64,000 bases of DNA from Sphingobium sp. GTDB taxonomy: Bacteria; Pseudomonadota; Alphaproteobacteria; Sphingomonadales; Sphingomonadaceae. Below are positions 27,078 to 35,713 of this stretch, in pieces (positions within the stretch are counted from its first letter, which is position 1; each line of letters opens with the position of its first letter). The stretch is taken from NCBI GenBank assembly GCA_017745115.1, contig JAGIAA010000004.1, positions 1-64,000 on the forward strand, given 5' to 3'. The notes under the pieces were generated by a model, which was not told the DNA's origin, made no database searches, and was given only the letters and a program-made list of their open reading frames with translations. Made by a program: the position numbers and the translations under genes.

Positions 27078-27818
27078 TCAGGCAGTGCGCCGCGCGCGGA
27101 AGAGCGTGTCGCCAAGCGCCATGTGATGCACCATTTCGGCGGGAATGCCGCTCGTATCGATGAGATCGACGGCGAGACCGGCCGCGCGAATGCGGTCGGC
27201 AAAATCGCGGCCATATTGGCGTACGTGATCCCATTGTCCGAAGCGGCGCTCGCGCTCACGGGGCGACAGACCGGCAGGACCGTCCTCACTCGGCTTTTGC
27301 CACAGCGGCACGATGAGCCATGCCTCACCGCCGGGCTTCAACGCCCGATGGATGTTACGCAGCACCTGCGCGTCATCCGGTACGTGCTCCATGACATGGC
27401 TTGCATAGATGATGTCGAAGCGCCCCTCGTCATCGAGCGCCATCAGGTCGAGCTGCTGAATATCGGGCAGCGGATAGCGCGACGGATCGAAATCGGCGGG
27501 CACATAGTCTTCCGCACCGGCGCGAAAGCGATGAACGAGGCTCGCCTCATTAGGGGCGCAATGCAGGATCGCCGCCTCCTTCGGGATCGCGATGACATCG
27601 AGATCGAGCAGGGCATGCATCAGGCGCTCGCGAGGTGAGGCATTGCAATGCGGGCAACCCCATTCGCGCTCATCGCCGTAGCGATACCAGCCGACGACGT
27701 CATGATGGCAGGCGGGACAATGGCGGCTGCGCTTTGCGCCCGCCCGATAGCGAAGCGCGAGGGCAAGGCGCGAAAGATGCTTGCCGACGGCCTTGGTGAC
27801 GCGCTGGATCGTGATCAT
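27078..27818 (-). CDS. class I SAM methyltransferase with N-terminal zinc ribbon
   Basis: 246 residues. CPACHHDVVGWYRY...GCPHC at about 34-58 is a four-cysteine zinc ribbon, then a methyltransferase-11-type Rossmann fold (ILHCAPNEASLVHRF, FDIIYASHVMEHVPDD, ALKPGGEAWLIVP). Similar proteins occur in glycan clusters; the acceptor is not known. First of five tightly packed minus-strand genes. Confidence 0.85.
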   Translation of the reverse strand: MITIQRVTKAVGKHLSRLALALRYRAGAKRSRHCPACHHDVVGWYRYGDEREWGCPHCNASPRERLMHALLDLDVIAIPKEAAILHCAPNEASLVHRFRAGAEDYVPADFDPSRYPLPDIQQLDLMALDDEGRFDIIYASHVMEHVPDDAQVLRNIHRALKPGGEAWLIVPLWQKPSEDGPAGLSPRERERRFGQWDHVRQYGRDFADRIRAAGLAVDLIDTSGIPAEMVHHMALGDTLFRARRTA

Positions 27819-27874
27819 GGCTGCTGGCTATACATATGTAACGTCGGATTGCGAGAGGGCGCCTCCCTCAAATA

Positions 27875-27969
27875 CCGTTCGTCCTGAGCTTGTCGAAGGA
27901 CATCTTTTTGCCTCTTGCACAGCCTAGGTCAGAAAAAGGAACGCCCTTCGACAAGCTCAGGACGAATGG
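27875..27969. repeat. palindromic intergenic repeat, CCGTTCG...TTGTCGAAGG family
   Basis: CCGTTCGTCCTGAGCTTGTC and its inverted partner (CTTCGACAAGCTCAGGACGAATGG) bracket a spacer. It separates the GT2 gene from the methyltransferase-led part of the polysaccharide cluster, and could form a large hairpin in any read-through transcript. Confidence 0.88.
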
Positions 27970-28007
27970 GTTCTTTTCTTATAGGAGAGCATTTCGCGAG
28001 AGAGACT

Positions 28008-29141
28008 TCAATCCCGTGACTTGGCCGGCGTCCAGGTGGTGAAGGTTTTGCCCCCCATCGCAAGCAAGACGCCCCGCAGCGTCGCGACATAGGCGAGCAG
28101 CAGGTCGACAACTGCCGCGAGAGGTCCCCGCCGCATCTGCAGACCCAGCATCAGAACGACGATGGCCGCAGCGATCAGGGCAATGGCTGCAATGGGCGAC
28201 ATCCGCCATGCGAGTGCCAGCGCCGCAAACCCACCCATGGCCATCCAGGCAGCGCCGAACCACCGCACGAGCTTGCGCGAAGTATATTTGAAGCGGTCGA
28301 GCGCCGCCATCGTGGCGAGTTGGGGGCGCAGGTGGCGATGCGTATGCCATGCGCGCGCCGAGATGCGGATCTTGCGGCGATATTCGTCGGCGCGCTGCGC
28401 AACCAGGGCTTCGTACGCGACGACGTCCTTTGCCTTGATAAGCCGCTTGCCGGCGAAGACCACGGCCATCGAGACGGTCAGATCGTCCAGCACATCGTCA
28501 GGAAACTCGGGATAAAGCGGGCGGCGAATGGAGAAGATGGAGCCGTCGGCGCCCATCACGTTGCCGGTGCGGGATTCTGCGTCCTTGAGCGCTTCCTCGA
28601 TCCGCCAATAGAGGCCGCCGACATTGGCGGTCGCGCTCTTCTCGGTGCCCCCATAATGCAGCGAGCCGAGCACGCCGCCGACTTGCGGATCAGCATAACG
28701 CTGCAGCAGCTTCTCGATGGCATCGTCCTCAAGCACGACATTGGCGTCGGTAAAGATGAGGATATCGCCCGTTGCCCGTGCAGCAAGCTGCTTCATGCCG
28801 TAGGCCTTGCCGGTGCGCCCGGGCCCCTGCACGAGGGTCAGCAGATCGCCGGCGCCCGCGAGCAGTTCGCCCGTGCCGTCGCTCGAGCCGTCGTCATAGG
28901 CAAGAACCTCGAGACCGGGATGCCGGCCCTTGAGGAGGCGCAGGTTCCCGATCTTGCCGGGCAGCGAGACGGCTTCGTTATAGGCGCAGAAGAGTAGGGA
29001 CGCAGATGGAAGCGGCGCAGCCGGATCGGGTGCGAGCGGACGCGTCGGCAGCAGCCGCAGGATCAGCGGATAGAAGACGAACGGCCAGAGCAGCAGAATG
29101 ATGCTGAGGATCACGACGGCGATGAGGAGGAGATCGATCAT
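28008..29141 (-). CDS. family-2 glycosyltransferase, membrane anchored
   Basis: 377 residues. One N-terminal helix, then a GT-A domain with LLFCAYNEA, the DDGSSDGT nucleotide-binding motif, FTDANVVLEDDAI (DxD-like) and a C-terminal set of about three helices. The topology is that of processive GT2 enzymes (cellulose/hyaluronan synthase-like). The ATG at 29141 is preceded by a perfect inverted-repeat element. Part of the surface-polysaccharide cluster. Confidence 0.86.
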   Translation of the reverse strand: MIDLLLIAVVILSIILLLWPFVFYPLILRLLPTRPLAPDPAAPLPSASLLFCAYNEAVSLPGKIGNLRLLKGRHPGLEVLAYDDGSSDGTGELLAGAGDLLTLVQGPGRTGKAYGMKQLAARATGDILIFTDANVVLEDDAIEKLLQRYADPQVGGVLGSLHYGGTEKSATANVGGLYWRIEEALKDAESRTGNVMGADGSIFSIRRPLYPEFPDDVLDDLTVSMAVVFAGKRLIKAKDVVAYEALVAQRADEYRRKIRISARAWHTHRHLRPQLATMAALDRFKYTSRKLVRWFGAAWMAMGGFAALALAWRMSPIAAIALIAAAIVVLMLGLQMRRGPLAAVVDLLLAYVATLRGVLLAMGGKTFTTWTPAKSRD

Positions 29142-29154
29142 CTGGGCGTCCCCA

Positions 29155-29230
29155 TGCTCCTGCGAAGGCAGGAGCCTAGGGCGACAAAACACCGCCCATG
29201 CGCCCTAGGCTCCTGCCTTCGCAGGAGCAC
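29155..29230. repeat. palindromic repeat, CTCCTGCGAAGGCAGGAG family
   Basis: TGCTCCTGCGAAGGCAGGAG and the adjoining CCTAGGGC are repeated perfectly in inverted orientation (28 bases per arm) around a short A-rich spacer, between the sugar transferase and GT2 genes. The arms are each locally palindromic as well. Confidence 0.88.
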
Positions 29231-29240
29231 TGAGTTGGCC

Positions 29241-30602
29241 TTAGTACGCGTTGTCATGCGCCAGCACACCGAGCGTCGCGACAATGATCCTCAGGTCGCG
29301 CCAGATCGACCAGTTGGTCACATATTCGAGGTCCGACTGGAGCCGGTTGACGAGGTCCTCGTGGCTGTCGGTCGGCCCACGATGGCCGCGGACCTGGGCA
29401 AGCCCTGTCATACCCGGCTTGATGCAGTGGCGCGCCCAATAGCGCTCGTCCACTTCCCAGTAGAGGCTGTCGGCGGCCTTGGCGGCGGCTGCATGAGGGC
29501 GGGGCCCGACAACGCTCATGTCCCCGCGCAGCACATTGAAGAGCTGCGGAAGCTCATCGATGCTCGTCTTGCGCAGGAAAGCACCCACGCGCGTCACACG
29601 CGGATCGTCCTTTTCGGTCAGCTTCTCGGCAGCCTGATCAGTCTGCGCCATATGCATGGTGCGGAACTTGAGGATCATGAACGGATGCGCGTCCTTGCCC
29701 ATGCGTGCCTGTCGAAAGAGGACCGGCCCGGGTCCGGACAGGCGCACGGCGATGGCGGCAGCGATCAGCACAGGCGACAGCACCAGGATCGCACAGAAAC
29801 TGACCACGACATCGAGCAAGCGCTTCAACAGCCGATCCCGGAAGAGCAGCGGCCCGCCCGCAACCACCAGCGTCGGATGATCGTCGAACTGGCTGACCTT
29901 GGCCGGTGCGAACTGGCTCATTTCCGGCACCAATATCTCGCCCTTCGCCGAGAGCGCAGTCAATGCCACGCGCCAGGCCTCCATCCGCTCCGCCGTGCAG
30001 GCCACGACGATGCGCTCGGCCCCGCCGACGCCCCGCGCCAGCTTTTCAGCCATCTTTGCGGTGCGTTTCGTCGGATCGAAACCGAGGTCCTTGGCGAAAA
30101 TGAGATGCGCCTCTCGCGGCGCGATCACGTCGACGCCGTCCACGAGCAGCACCGTGAAATGCGGTACTTCCCCGAGCAACGCGAGCGCGATCCGTTCCAT
30201 GAGGAGCCGCGCGACATACAAACCCGCGCCCCCCACCAGCAGGCCGACGAGGAAGGTGAGGCGCGAGAGCTGCTCGCCGATCTTGCCGAAATAGATGATG
30301 ATAAGCGTCAGCAGCGCGGCCTGCGTCAGGCTCCACACGGCCTTCACCGCACTCGCCTGTCGATTGCCGATCATGCGAATGCCGTATGCGCCGCCGTTGA
30401 TCGCGATCAGCGCATAGACCGGCGCGATCATCGCGAACATCACGAGGCCATGGGGCTTTCCGGGCTCGCCGAAGAGCGAACCCAGCACCACGACGTTGGC
30501 CAAGGCAAAAGCGATCCCCAGCATCGCAAGATCGATGAGGATGGAGAGGATATAAAGGCGCAGGCGCGCCACTTCCTTGGACGGCGCAGGTCTCGCAGTC
30601 AT
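29241..30602 (-). CDS. polyprenyl-phosphate hexose-1-phosphate transferase (WcaJ/WbaP-like)
   Basis: 453 residues. The N-terminal half has about five membrane helices and a nucleotide-binding-like middle domain; the C-terminal catalytic domain (from about residue 260) has [33 protein letters not shown], the FRTMHM core, [21 protein letters not shown], and [12 protein letters not shown]. It starts glycan repeat-unit assembly on undecaprenyl phosphate. The donor sugar cannot be told. Cotranscribed with wecB upstream. Confidence 0.92.
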   Translation of the reverse strand: MTARPAPSKEVARLRLYILSILIDLAMLGIAFALANVVVLGSLFGEPGKPHGLVMFAMIAPVYALIAINGGAYGIRMIGNRQASAVKAVWSLTQAALLTLIIIYFGKIGEQLSRLTFLVGLLVGGAGLYVARLLMERIALALLGEVPHFTVLLVDGVDVIAPREAHLIFAKDLGFDPTKRTAKMAEKLARGVGGAERIVVACTAERMEAWRVALTALSAKGEILVPEMSQFAPAKVSQFDDHPTLVVAGGPLLFRDRLLKRLLDVVVSFCAILVLSPVLIAAAIAVRLSGPGPVLFRQARMGKDAHPFMILKFRTMHMAQTDQAAEKLTEKDDPRVTRVGAFLRKTSIDELPQLFNVLRGDMSVVGPRPHAAAAKAADSLYWEVDERYWARHCIKPGMTGLAQVRGHRGPTDSHEDLVNRLQSDLEYVTNWSIWRDLRIIVATLGVLAHDNAY

Positions 30603-30635
30603 TGCCGGGCGAGTAAGCGAGCCCTGCGGCGAGCG

Positions 30636-31760
30636 TCAACGGGATTCTTGTCGCAAGACCGCCACGATCCGCCCCGAGGCCTGGCCATCACCATATGGAC
30701 TGTGCGCACGAGCCATGGCGGCGTAAGCCGCGGGAACATCGAGCAGGTGGGTCAACGCCTCGGCGATGCATGCCGCATCTGTGCCGACGAGCCGCGCTGT
30801 TCCCGCCGCGATGCCTTCGGGCCGCTCCGTCGTCTCGCGCATGACCAGCACGGGCTTGCCGAGCGCAGGCGCCTCCTCCTGGACACCGCCGCTATCTGTG
30901 AGGACGACGTAGCAGGCATCGAGCAGCGCAACGAAGTCGGGATACTCGAGCGGATCGGTCAGTGCGACATTGGGCAGACCGTCAAGCGCTGCGCGGAAGA
31001 CCGCGCCGACCTCGGGATTGGGATGCAGCGGCATGACGATGGCCACGTCGTCGCGGGCGGCGAGGGCACCGAGAGCGTCCGCGATCGAGGCGAGTTCGCT
31101 CAAATTTTCGCGCCGGTGACAGGTGACGGCGACGATCCGTCGCCCGGCGAACCGCTTGGCAAGATCCTCCATCACCTGCGCGCGCAAAGTCTTGTCGCGC
31201 AACAGGTCGCGCACGTGAAGAAGAGCGTCGATTCCGCTGTTCCCGGTCATGTGGATGCGCGAGGCATCGACGCCTTCGTTCCGCAACGCCGTCGCGGCAT
31301 TCTCCGTCGGCGCGAAATGAAGATCGGCGAGCGTCGCGATGATGCGGCGATTGCCTTCTTCCGGCCAGGGGTGGTGGAGATTGCCGCTGCGTAGGCCCGC
31401 CTCGACATGGACGACCGGGATACGGCGATAATAAGCGGAGAGCGCGGCGCATTTGGCGCTCGCGGTGTCGCCCTGAACGATGACGCGATCCGGCCGCTCG
31501 GTGTCGAGCACAGCCCCGATGCCGGCGAGCAGGCGGCCCGTCAGCGCATCGAGCGACTGACCCGGCGTCATCAGGTCAAGATCGATATCGGGCCGGATAT
31601 CGGCAAGATCGAGAACCTGATCGAGCAGCGCGCGGTGCTGGCCGGTCACGCAAACCAACGTTTCCAGCGCGGGCTGCTCGCGCAAGGAGCGAATGACCGG
31701 AAAGAGCTTTATCGCCTCCGGCCGCGTCCCGAGGACGACAAGCAATCGCTTTGCATTCAC
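30636..31760 (-). CDS. wecB: UDP-N-acetylglucosamine 2-epimerase (non-hydrolysing)
   Basis: 374 residues. It makes UDP-ManNAc for surface glycans. Motifs: LGTRPEAIKLFPVI, VQGDTASA (family usually VQGDTTT), VEAGLRS, PEEGNRR, VTCHRRENL, and TDSGGVQEEAPALGKPVLVMR with the catalytic region and T-E-R-P-E. The GTG at 31760 is eight bases after GGGGGAAC; longer frames run into unrelated sequence. First gene of the polysaccharide cluster. Confidence 0.93.
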   Translation of the reverse strand: MNAKRLLVVLGTRPEAIKLFPVIRSLREQPALETLVCVTGQHRALLDQVLDLADIRPDIDLDLMTPGQSLDALTGRLLAGIGAVLDTERPDRVIVQGDTASAKCAALSAYYRRIPVVHVEAGLRSGNLHHPWPEEGNRRIIATLADLHFAPTENAATALRNEGVDASRIHMTGNSGIDALLHVRDLLRDKTLRAQVMEDLAKRFAGRRIVAVTCHRRENLSELASIADALGALAARDDVAIVMPLHPNPEVGAVFRAALDGLPNVALTDPLEYPDFVALLDACYVVLTDSGGVQEEAPALGKPVLVMRETTERPEGIAAGTARLVGTDAACIAEALTHLLDVPAAYAAMARAHSPYGDGQASGRIVAVLRQESR

Positions 31761-31843
31761 GCCCGCGTTCCCCCCGGTCCGAGACGCGGGAACTCTGGCG
31801 CATCGAGTGATACACGTAAAGCCGCGCAGCATCCGAAATGGAA

Positions 31844-31892
31844 CCGGCCGGCACGCATGCGAGGGACATGCGGCCGGCCGGCGGGGGAGTTG
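31844..31892. other. GC-rich inverted repeat between genes
   Basis: CCGGCCGG...CATGCG and its inverted partner CATGCGGCCGGCCGG form a strong hairpin between wecB and the small secreted gene at 31909. It could end the small-gene transcript, but there is no clear T-run on either side. Confidence 0.5.
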
Positions 31893-31908
31893 TGCTGGAA
31901 CGCCGGGA

Positions 31909-32202
31909 TTAGCGGGCCGAGGCCACCTCGACCGAACCGCGGTTCGCCATGGCGTCCGCGACGCTGAAGCTGACCGAATTATCGTCGGTCTTGCCGACCA
32001 CCTGGCCGTTGCGAACGACATAATAGAAGTCCGGGCCGTCCACAGCGTGACCCTTGATGACGAGCGAGTCGCCGACCTTGGTCTGGGTGTAGAAATAGGT
32101 CACGCCGTCCTGCGTGAAGCTCTGGCGTTCCGCGGCGGGAGCAGCAACGGCGGGCGCAGCGGCGACGAAAGCCAGAGCGGCGATGAGGGGAAGCTTGATC
32201 AT
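31909..32202 (-). CDS. small secreted protein, 97 residues
   Basis: Signal peptide (MIKLPLIAALAFVAAAPAVA), then a compact domain (about 27-97) with F-T-Q-D-G-V-T-Y-F-Y-T, strongly beta-patterned, with no cysteine. The family is not recognised, though similar small secreted proteins are common in sphingomonads. GGAGATTC provides a ribosome site; a hairpin lies just upstream (32216-32248). Confidence 0.7.
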   Translation of the reverse strand: MIKLPLIAALAFVAAAPAVAAPAAERQSFTQDGVTYFYTQTKVGDSLVIKGHAVDGPDFYYVVRNGQVVGKTDDNSVSFSVADAMANRGSVEVASAR

Positions 32203-32215
32203 GATGAATCTCCAA

Positions 32216-32248
32216 TGGGGGCCTAAAGCCTTGTCGGCTGATCCCCCA
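32216..32248 (-). other. 5'-leader inverted repeat
   Basis: TGGGGG and CCCCCA bracket an AGCC/GGCT inner stem, forming a hairpin just upstream of the ribosome site of the small secreted gene. A CATAAT lies immediately upstream on the minus strand, so the hairpin would sit near the 5' end of the message. Function not known. Confidence 0.45.
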
Positions 32249-32428
32249 TTATGTGAGCTTTCTAATAGTTGTATTGCAATTTGTTTCAGGCCCGAAACGA
32301 TTGGCCACAAATGGGTAACGCACGGCGGCACTGGGCGGTGCCATCCGTCATAAGTGCTGTTAAATCAGTTATTTGATAGCGATTCTGCCGCCGAGCCGTG
32401 CAGCGTTCCGGATCAAAAACTTTTCTTC

Positions 32429-33580
32429 TCAGCCGGCCACCAGGGCAGCGTCGCGCAGGCCCCGCCACACCCGCGCGGCCTGTACGGTCTCGGGCACGTC
32501 GTGCACGCGCACGATCTGCGCAGCGTTGTCGAACGCCCGCATGGCCAGCGCCAACGATCCGCCGAGACGCTCCTCGACCGGCGCGGCGTTTGAGAGCGCG
32601 CCGACCATGCGCTTGCGGCTCGCGCCAAACAGCAGCGGAACGCCGAGGCCCTGGAACAGCGCCAGATTGTTGAGGATGCGCGTGTCGTCCGCGAGCGCCT
32701 TGCCGAAGCCGATGCCCGGATCGACGATGATCTTGGACCGGGAAATGCCCGCCGCGAGACAAACGGCGATCCGCGCCTCGAGCCAATCGAACACGACCGC
32801 ATCGATCGTCGGGCCGCCGACGGCATCGCCCTTGTAGGTGACGGCGCCGCCATGTGGGTCTTCGCCGGCCGACGGCGTGTGCATGAGGATGACCGGGCAA
32901 CCGGCCGCGGCCACCACTTCGAGCGCGCGCGGATCATGGGTGAGGCCGGTGACGTCGTTGACGATATGCGCACCGGCGGCCAGCGCTGCCTCCATGACGG
33001 CCGCTTTGCGCGTATCTGCCGACACGATGACGCCGCTCTTGGCGAGGCGTTCGACAACCGGCACGACGCGCGCGATCTCGTCGCCTTCCCAGACCGGCTG
33101 CGCGCCAGGCCGCGTGGATTCGCCGCCAACGTCGACGATCGAGACGCCCGCCAGCTGCATCGCGAAACCCGCGTCCGCCGCCTTGTCGGGGTCGCCGATC
33201 AGCTTGCCGCCATCGGAGAAGCTGTCCGGCGTCATGTTGAGGATGCCCATGACAAGCGGGGCATCGAAGCGCAGAACGCGCTCGCCCAGTTCGAGCGGCG
33301 GGCGGACAGCCGTCAGGCCGCCGACAAGCCTTGCCGTACGCTCCGACAACGCATCGGGCAAGCGCGCCTGCCAGTCGGCAAGGAGCGAGACCGGTACAGA
33401 TGCCTTACCGCGCACGCCGTCCACGCCGATCCACAATGCCTCGACGCCTTGAAACCAGATGAGCCCGCCCGCCAGCCGCAGCGCCGCACCGTCCGGTAGA
33501 CCCACAGGCGTATCGGCGAACCAGATGGGGCGGAGATAGAGGCGAGCGCCGGCAGGCGGCAGGACGGGAAAATCGGTCAT
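32429..33580 (-). CDS. folP: dihydropteroate synthase with N-terminal extension
   Basis: 383 residues, about 100 longer than typical. FolP condenses para-aminobenzoate with dihydropterin pyrophosphate in folate synthesis. The TIM barrel starts near residue 110 with VMGILNMTPDSFSDGG, followed by VDVGGESTRPGA, SADTRK, VNDVTG, DPGIGFGK and GASRKR. The first 105 residues (PPAGARLYLRPIWFADTP...) form an extra domain not in the core enzyme. I use ATG 33580; a GTG three codons upstream is also possible. Confidence 0.92.
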   Translation of the reverse strand: MTDFPVLPPAGARLYLRPIWFADTPVGLPDGAALRLAGGLIWFQGVEALWIGVDGVRGKASVPVSLLADWQARLPDALSERTARLVGGLTAVRPPLELGERVLRFDAPLVMGILNMTPDSFSDGGKLIGDPDKAADAGFAMQLAGVSIVDVGGESTRPGAQPVWEGDEIARVVPVVERLAKSGVIVSADTRKAAVMEAALAAGAHIVNDVTGLTHDPRALEVVAAAGCPVILMHTPSAGEDPHGGAVTYKGDAVGGPTIDAVVFDWLEARIAVCLAAGISRSKIIVDPGIGFGKALADDTRILNNLALFQGLGVPLLFGASRKRMVGALSNAAPVEERLGGSLALAMRAFDNAAQIVRVHDVPETVQAARVWRGLRDAALVAG

Positions 33581-33684
33581 GAAGCGCACCTAGACCAAGC
33601 ACAGCCTGGAGGAAACTGCCGTTCGGCTTGCGCATGACGGCAGGAAAGCCCTACCTCACCGGCAAAATAGAACGAGGAGACGAG

Positions 33685-34077
33685 ATGACCGACCGCAGCC
33701 GCATAGCGCCCCTTTCCAAATTCGAGGAAGAGATCGGCTTCACGCGCGCCATTCGCGTGGGCGACCGCATCCTCGTTTCCGGCACGACCGCCAACCTGCC
33801 GGACGGCACGGTGCCGGACGACGCCGGTGACCAGGCGGACCTCATCTTCGCTGAAATCATCCGCCATATCGAGGAACTGGGCGGCCGCGCGGAGGATGTC
33901 GTGCGCATCCGCATGTTCGTCACCGACATCGCTTATGCCGATGCGGTCAGCGCTTCCTTCTCGCGCCACATGAAGATCGCGCGCCCGACCGGCACGCTCG
34001 TCGCCATTTCCGCCCTCTACCGGCCCGAGTGGAAAGCCGAAATCGAGGCCGAAGCCGTGGTGCCGCCGTCGCGTTAG
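33685..34077 (+). CDS. RidA/YjgF-family protein
   Basis: 130 residues. RidA-like trimers deaminate reactive imines/enamines released by PLP enzymes; here residues G-T-T-A-N-L-P, the I-R-M-F-V-T-D-I block and the A-R-P-T-G-T core are recognisable. The key catalytic Arg of RidA is present in ARPTG. It starts at ATG 33685 after GAGGAGA and is followed by a HAD phosphatase gene on the same strand. Confidence 0.85.
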   Translation: MTDRSRIAPLSKFEEEIGFTRAIRVGDRILVSGTTANLPDGTVPDDAGDQADLIFAEIIRHIEELGGRAEDVVRIRMFVTDIAYADAVSASFSRHMKIARPTGTLVAISALYRPEWKAEIEAEAVVPPSR

Positions 34078-34119
34078 AAGCAACTCGACAATGGCATTCG
34101 CAAACGCCATCTCTCGCCC

Positions 34120-34902
34120 ATGACCATCGAACGCAAAGCGCCAGAATGCTGGCTCACCGACATGGACGGCGTGCTCGTCCATGAGGAACATGCGCTGCCC
34201 GGCGCGACCGACTTCATTGCGCGGCTGATCGAGAAGCAGCGGCGCTTTCTCGTCCTCACCAACAATTCGATCTTCACGCCGCGCGACCTGGCCGCGCGGC
34301 TGGTCCGCGCCGGCCTGCACGTGCCCGAGAGCGCGATCTGGACGTCGGCGCTCGCGACGGCGGACTTCCTTCGACTGCAGAAGCCGAAGGGCTCGGCCTT
34401 CGTGATCGGCGAGGCAGGCCTGACCACCGCGCTGCACGAAGTCGGCTATACGCTGACGGACCGCGACGCGGACTATGTCGTGCTCGGCGAGACACGCACG
34501 CTCAGTTTCGAGACGATCACCAAGGCCATCCGCCTGATCGGCAAGGGCGCGCGCTTCATCGCCACCAATCCGGACGTCACCTCACCCTCACCGGAAGGTC
34601 CCCTGCCCGCCACCGGATCCGTTGCCGGGATGATCGCCAAGGCGACGGGCGCCCAGCCCTATTATGTCGGCAAGCCCAACCCGATGATGTTCCGCAGCGC
34701 GATGAACCGCATCGACGCGCGCTCCGAGAGCACGGTCATGATCGGCGACCGCATGGACACCGACGTCGTCGCCGGTATCGAGGCCGGGCTGGAGACCATC
34801 CTGGTGCTCACGGGATCGACCAAGGCGGACCAGGTCGCACGCTTCCCCTTCCGGCCCAGCCGCATTCTCGATTCCATCGCCGACGTCATCCCGATGGTGT
34901 GA
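34120..34902 (+). CDS. HAD-IIA phosphatase (NagD/PNPase-like)
   Basis: 260 residues. Motif I is WLTDMDGVLVHEE with nucleophile Asp14 and Asp16; motif II is LTNNS; the C2 cap follows; motif III-IV is VGKPNPMMF and GDRMDTDVVAG. Such enzymes hydrolyse nucleotide monophosphates or sugar phosphates. It sits 42 bases after the RidA gene, probably cotranscribed; the substrate is not evident. Confidence 0.9.
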   Translation: MTIERKAPECWLTDMDGVLVHEEHALPGATDFIARLIEKQRRFLVLTNNSIFTPRDLAARLVRAGLHVPESAIWTSALATADFLRLQKPKGSAFVIGEAGLTTALHEVGYTLTDRDADYVVLGETRTLSFETITKAIRLIGKGARFIATNPDVTSPSPEGPLPATGSVAGMIAKATGAQPYYVGKPNPMMFRSAMNRIDARSESTVMIGDRMDTDVVAGIEAGLETILVLTGSTKADQVARFPFRPSRILDSIADVIPMV

Positions 34903-34910
34903 AAAGAGCG

Positions 34911-34932
34911 CCGGAAGTCCACTTCCGACGCC
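34911..34932. terminator. bidirectional intrinsic terminator
   Basis: The stem GCGCCGGAAGT/ACTTCCGACGC with a 2-base loop lies between the convergent HAD and PEP-CTERM genes. The minus strand continues as TCTTTTC, so it terminates the PEP-CTERM gene best. Confidence 0.72.
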
Positions 34933-34955
34933 CTTCCCCCAATTGCGGCCGCTCG

Positions 34956-35570
34956 TCAGACGATGCGCAGCGCGCGCTTGCTCCCACTGGCGCGCATTGC
35001 AGCTCCTGCGAAGCCCAGACCGCAGATCATCAGCGCCCAGCTGGCCGGCTCGGGCACCGCGCCATTGACGCTCTTCAAAGAGACATTGAGCGAGACACCG
35101 CCGGCATTGTCGGGCGGATAATAATCCTCGGTAAAAAAGGCCAATTGCGTCGTGCTCGCTAGAGTGAAGGTGCCGCTGTAGTTCAGGGCATAGGCGGCAT
35201 TGGCGACATCGTCGTGAAGGCCGGTGAACGCATTCGGATCCGGCAAGCTGTCCAATACGACCTTATGGGTGGCCGCGTCGGCAATGATAAACGACCAAAT
35301 CCAGTTGTACGGGTTGCCGGTATTGAAATTCCAGACATCATAGGCCGCACCCTGCTGGCCCACTCCGTTGGTGACGGTATAGGTGCCCGGCCCAAAGGTG
35401 ACGAGCACCGGGCTGATGAAATCGCCGACCGTATCGCCGGCCACAGGATGGACACCGTTGCAGGTGGTGCAGCCGGTTATGGCGCCGTTGATGTTGATAA
35501 TGTCGGCATTTGCTGCCGCCGGAAGGGTGGCAGCCGCCAGTATGGCGATCGCGCTCAAGGCAGTTTTCAT
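34956..35570 (-). CDS. PEPxxWA-CTERM exported protein
   Basis: 204 residues. Signal peptide (to about N22), a beta-rich secreted domain with a C-T-T-C pair at about 34-37, then the sorting tail VPEPASWALMICGLGFAGAA and a basic end (MRASGSKR). This is the PEPxxWA-CTERM signature recognised by exosortase-type enzymes. No exosortase is in the window, but prsK/prsR are at 58-62 kb. Divergent from the LuxR regulator. Its role is probably in the envelope or extracellular matrix. Confidence 0.9.
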   Translation of the reverse strand: MKTALSAIAILAAATLPAAANADIININGAITGCTTCNGVHPVAGDTVGDFISPVLVTFGPGTYTVTNGVGQQGAAYDVWNFNTGNPYNWIWSFIIADAATHKVVLDSLPDPNAFTGLHDDVANAAYALNYSGTFTLASTTQLAFFTEDYYPPDNAGGVSLNVSLKSVNGAVPEPASWALMICGLGFAGAAMRASGSKRALRIV

Positions 35571-35713
35571 CGAATTGTCCCCACATTTGAATGTGAGGCT
35601 CTGTTGCCTGAGAGATCGCTACAGGCTCAATTGCCTAAAGAGGCAGGTTGTCTCACAGTGGGAAGCGGGGCTTGATGCCGACAGAGGCATGAGCGCGTGG
35701 GGTTACCGGGGGT

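Noticed and set aside
29154..31394. Plus-strand open frame of 746 codons across the polysaccharide cluster
   Set aside because: It lies wholly antisense to wecB, the sugar transferase and GT2. Long antisense frames are expected at this GC content, and its composition (Arg/His/Asp-rich, no domain) fits a mirror frame.
32310..32350. TGGCACCGCCC on the minus strand as a sigma-54 promoter for the small secreted gene
   Set aside because: GG and GC are eleven bases apart rather than ten, so the spacing is wrong for RpoN.
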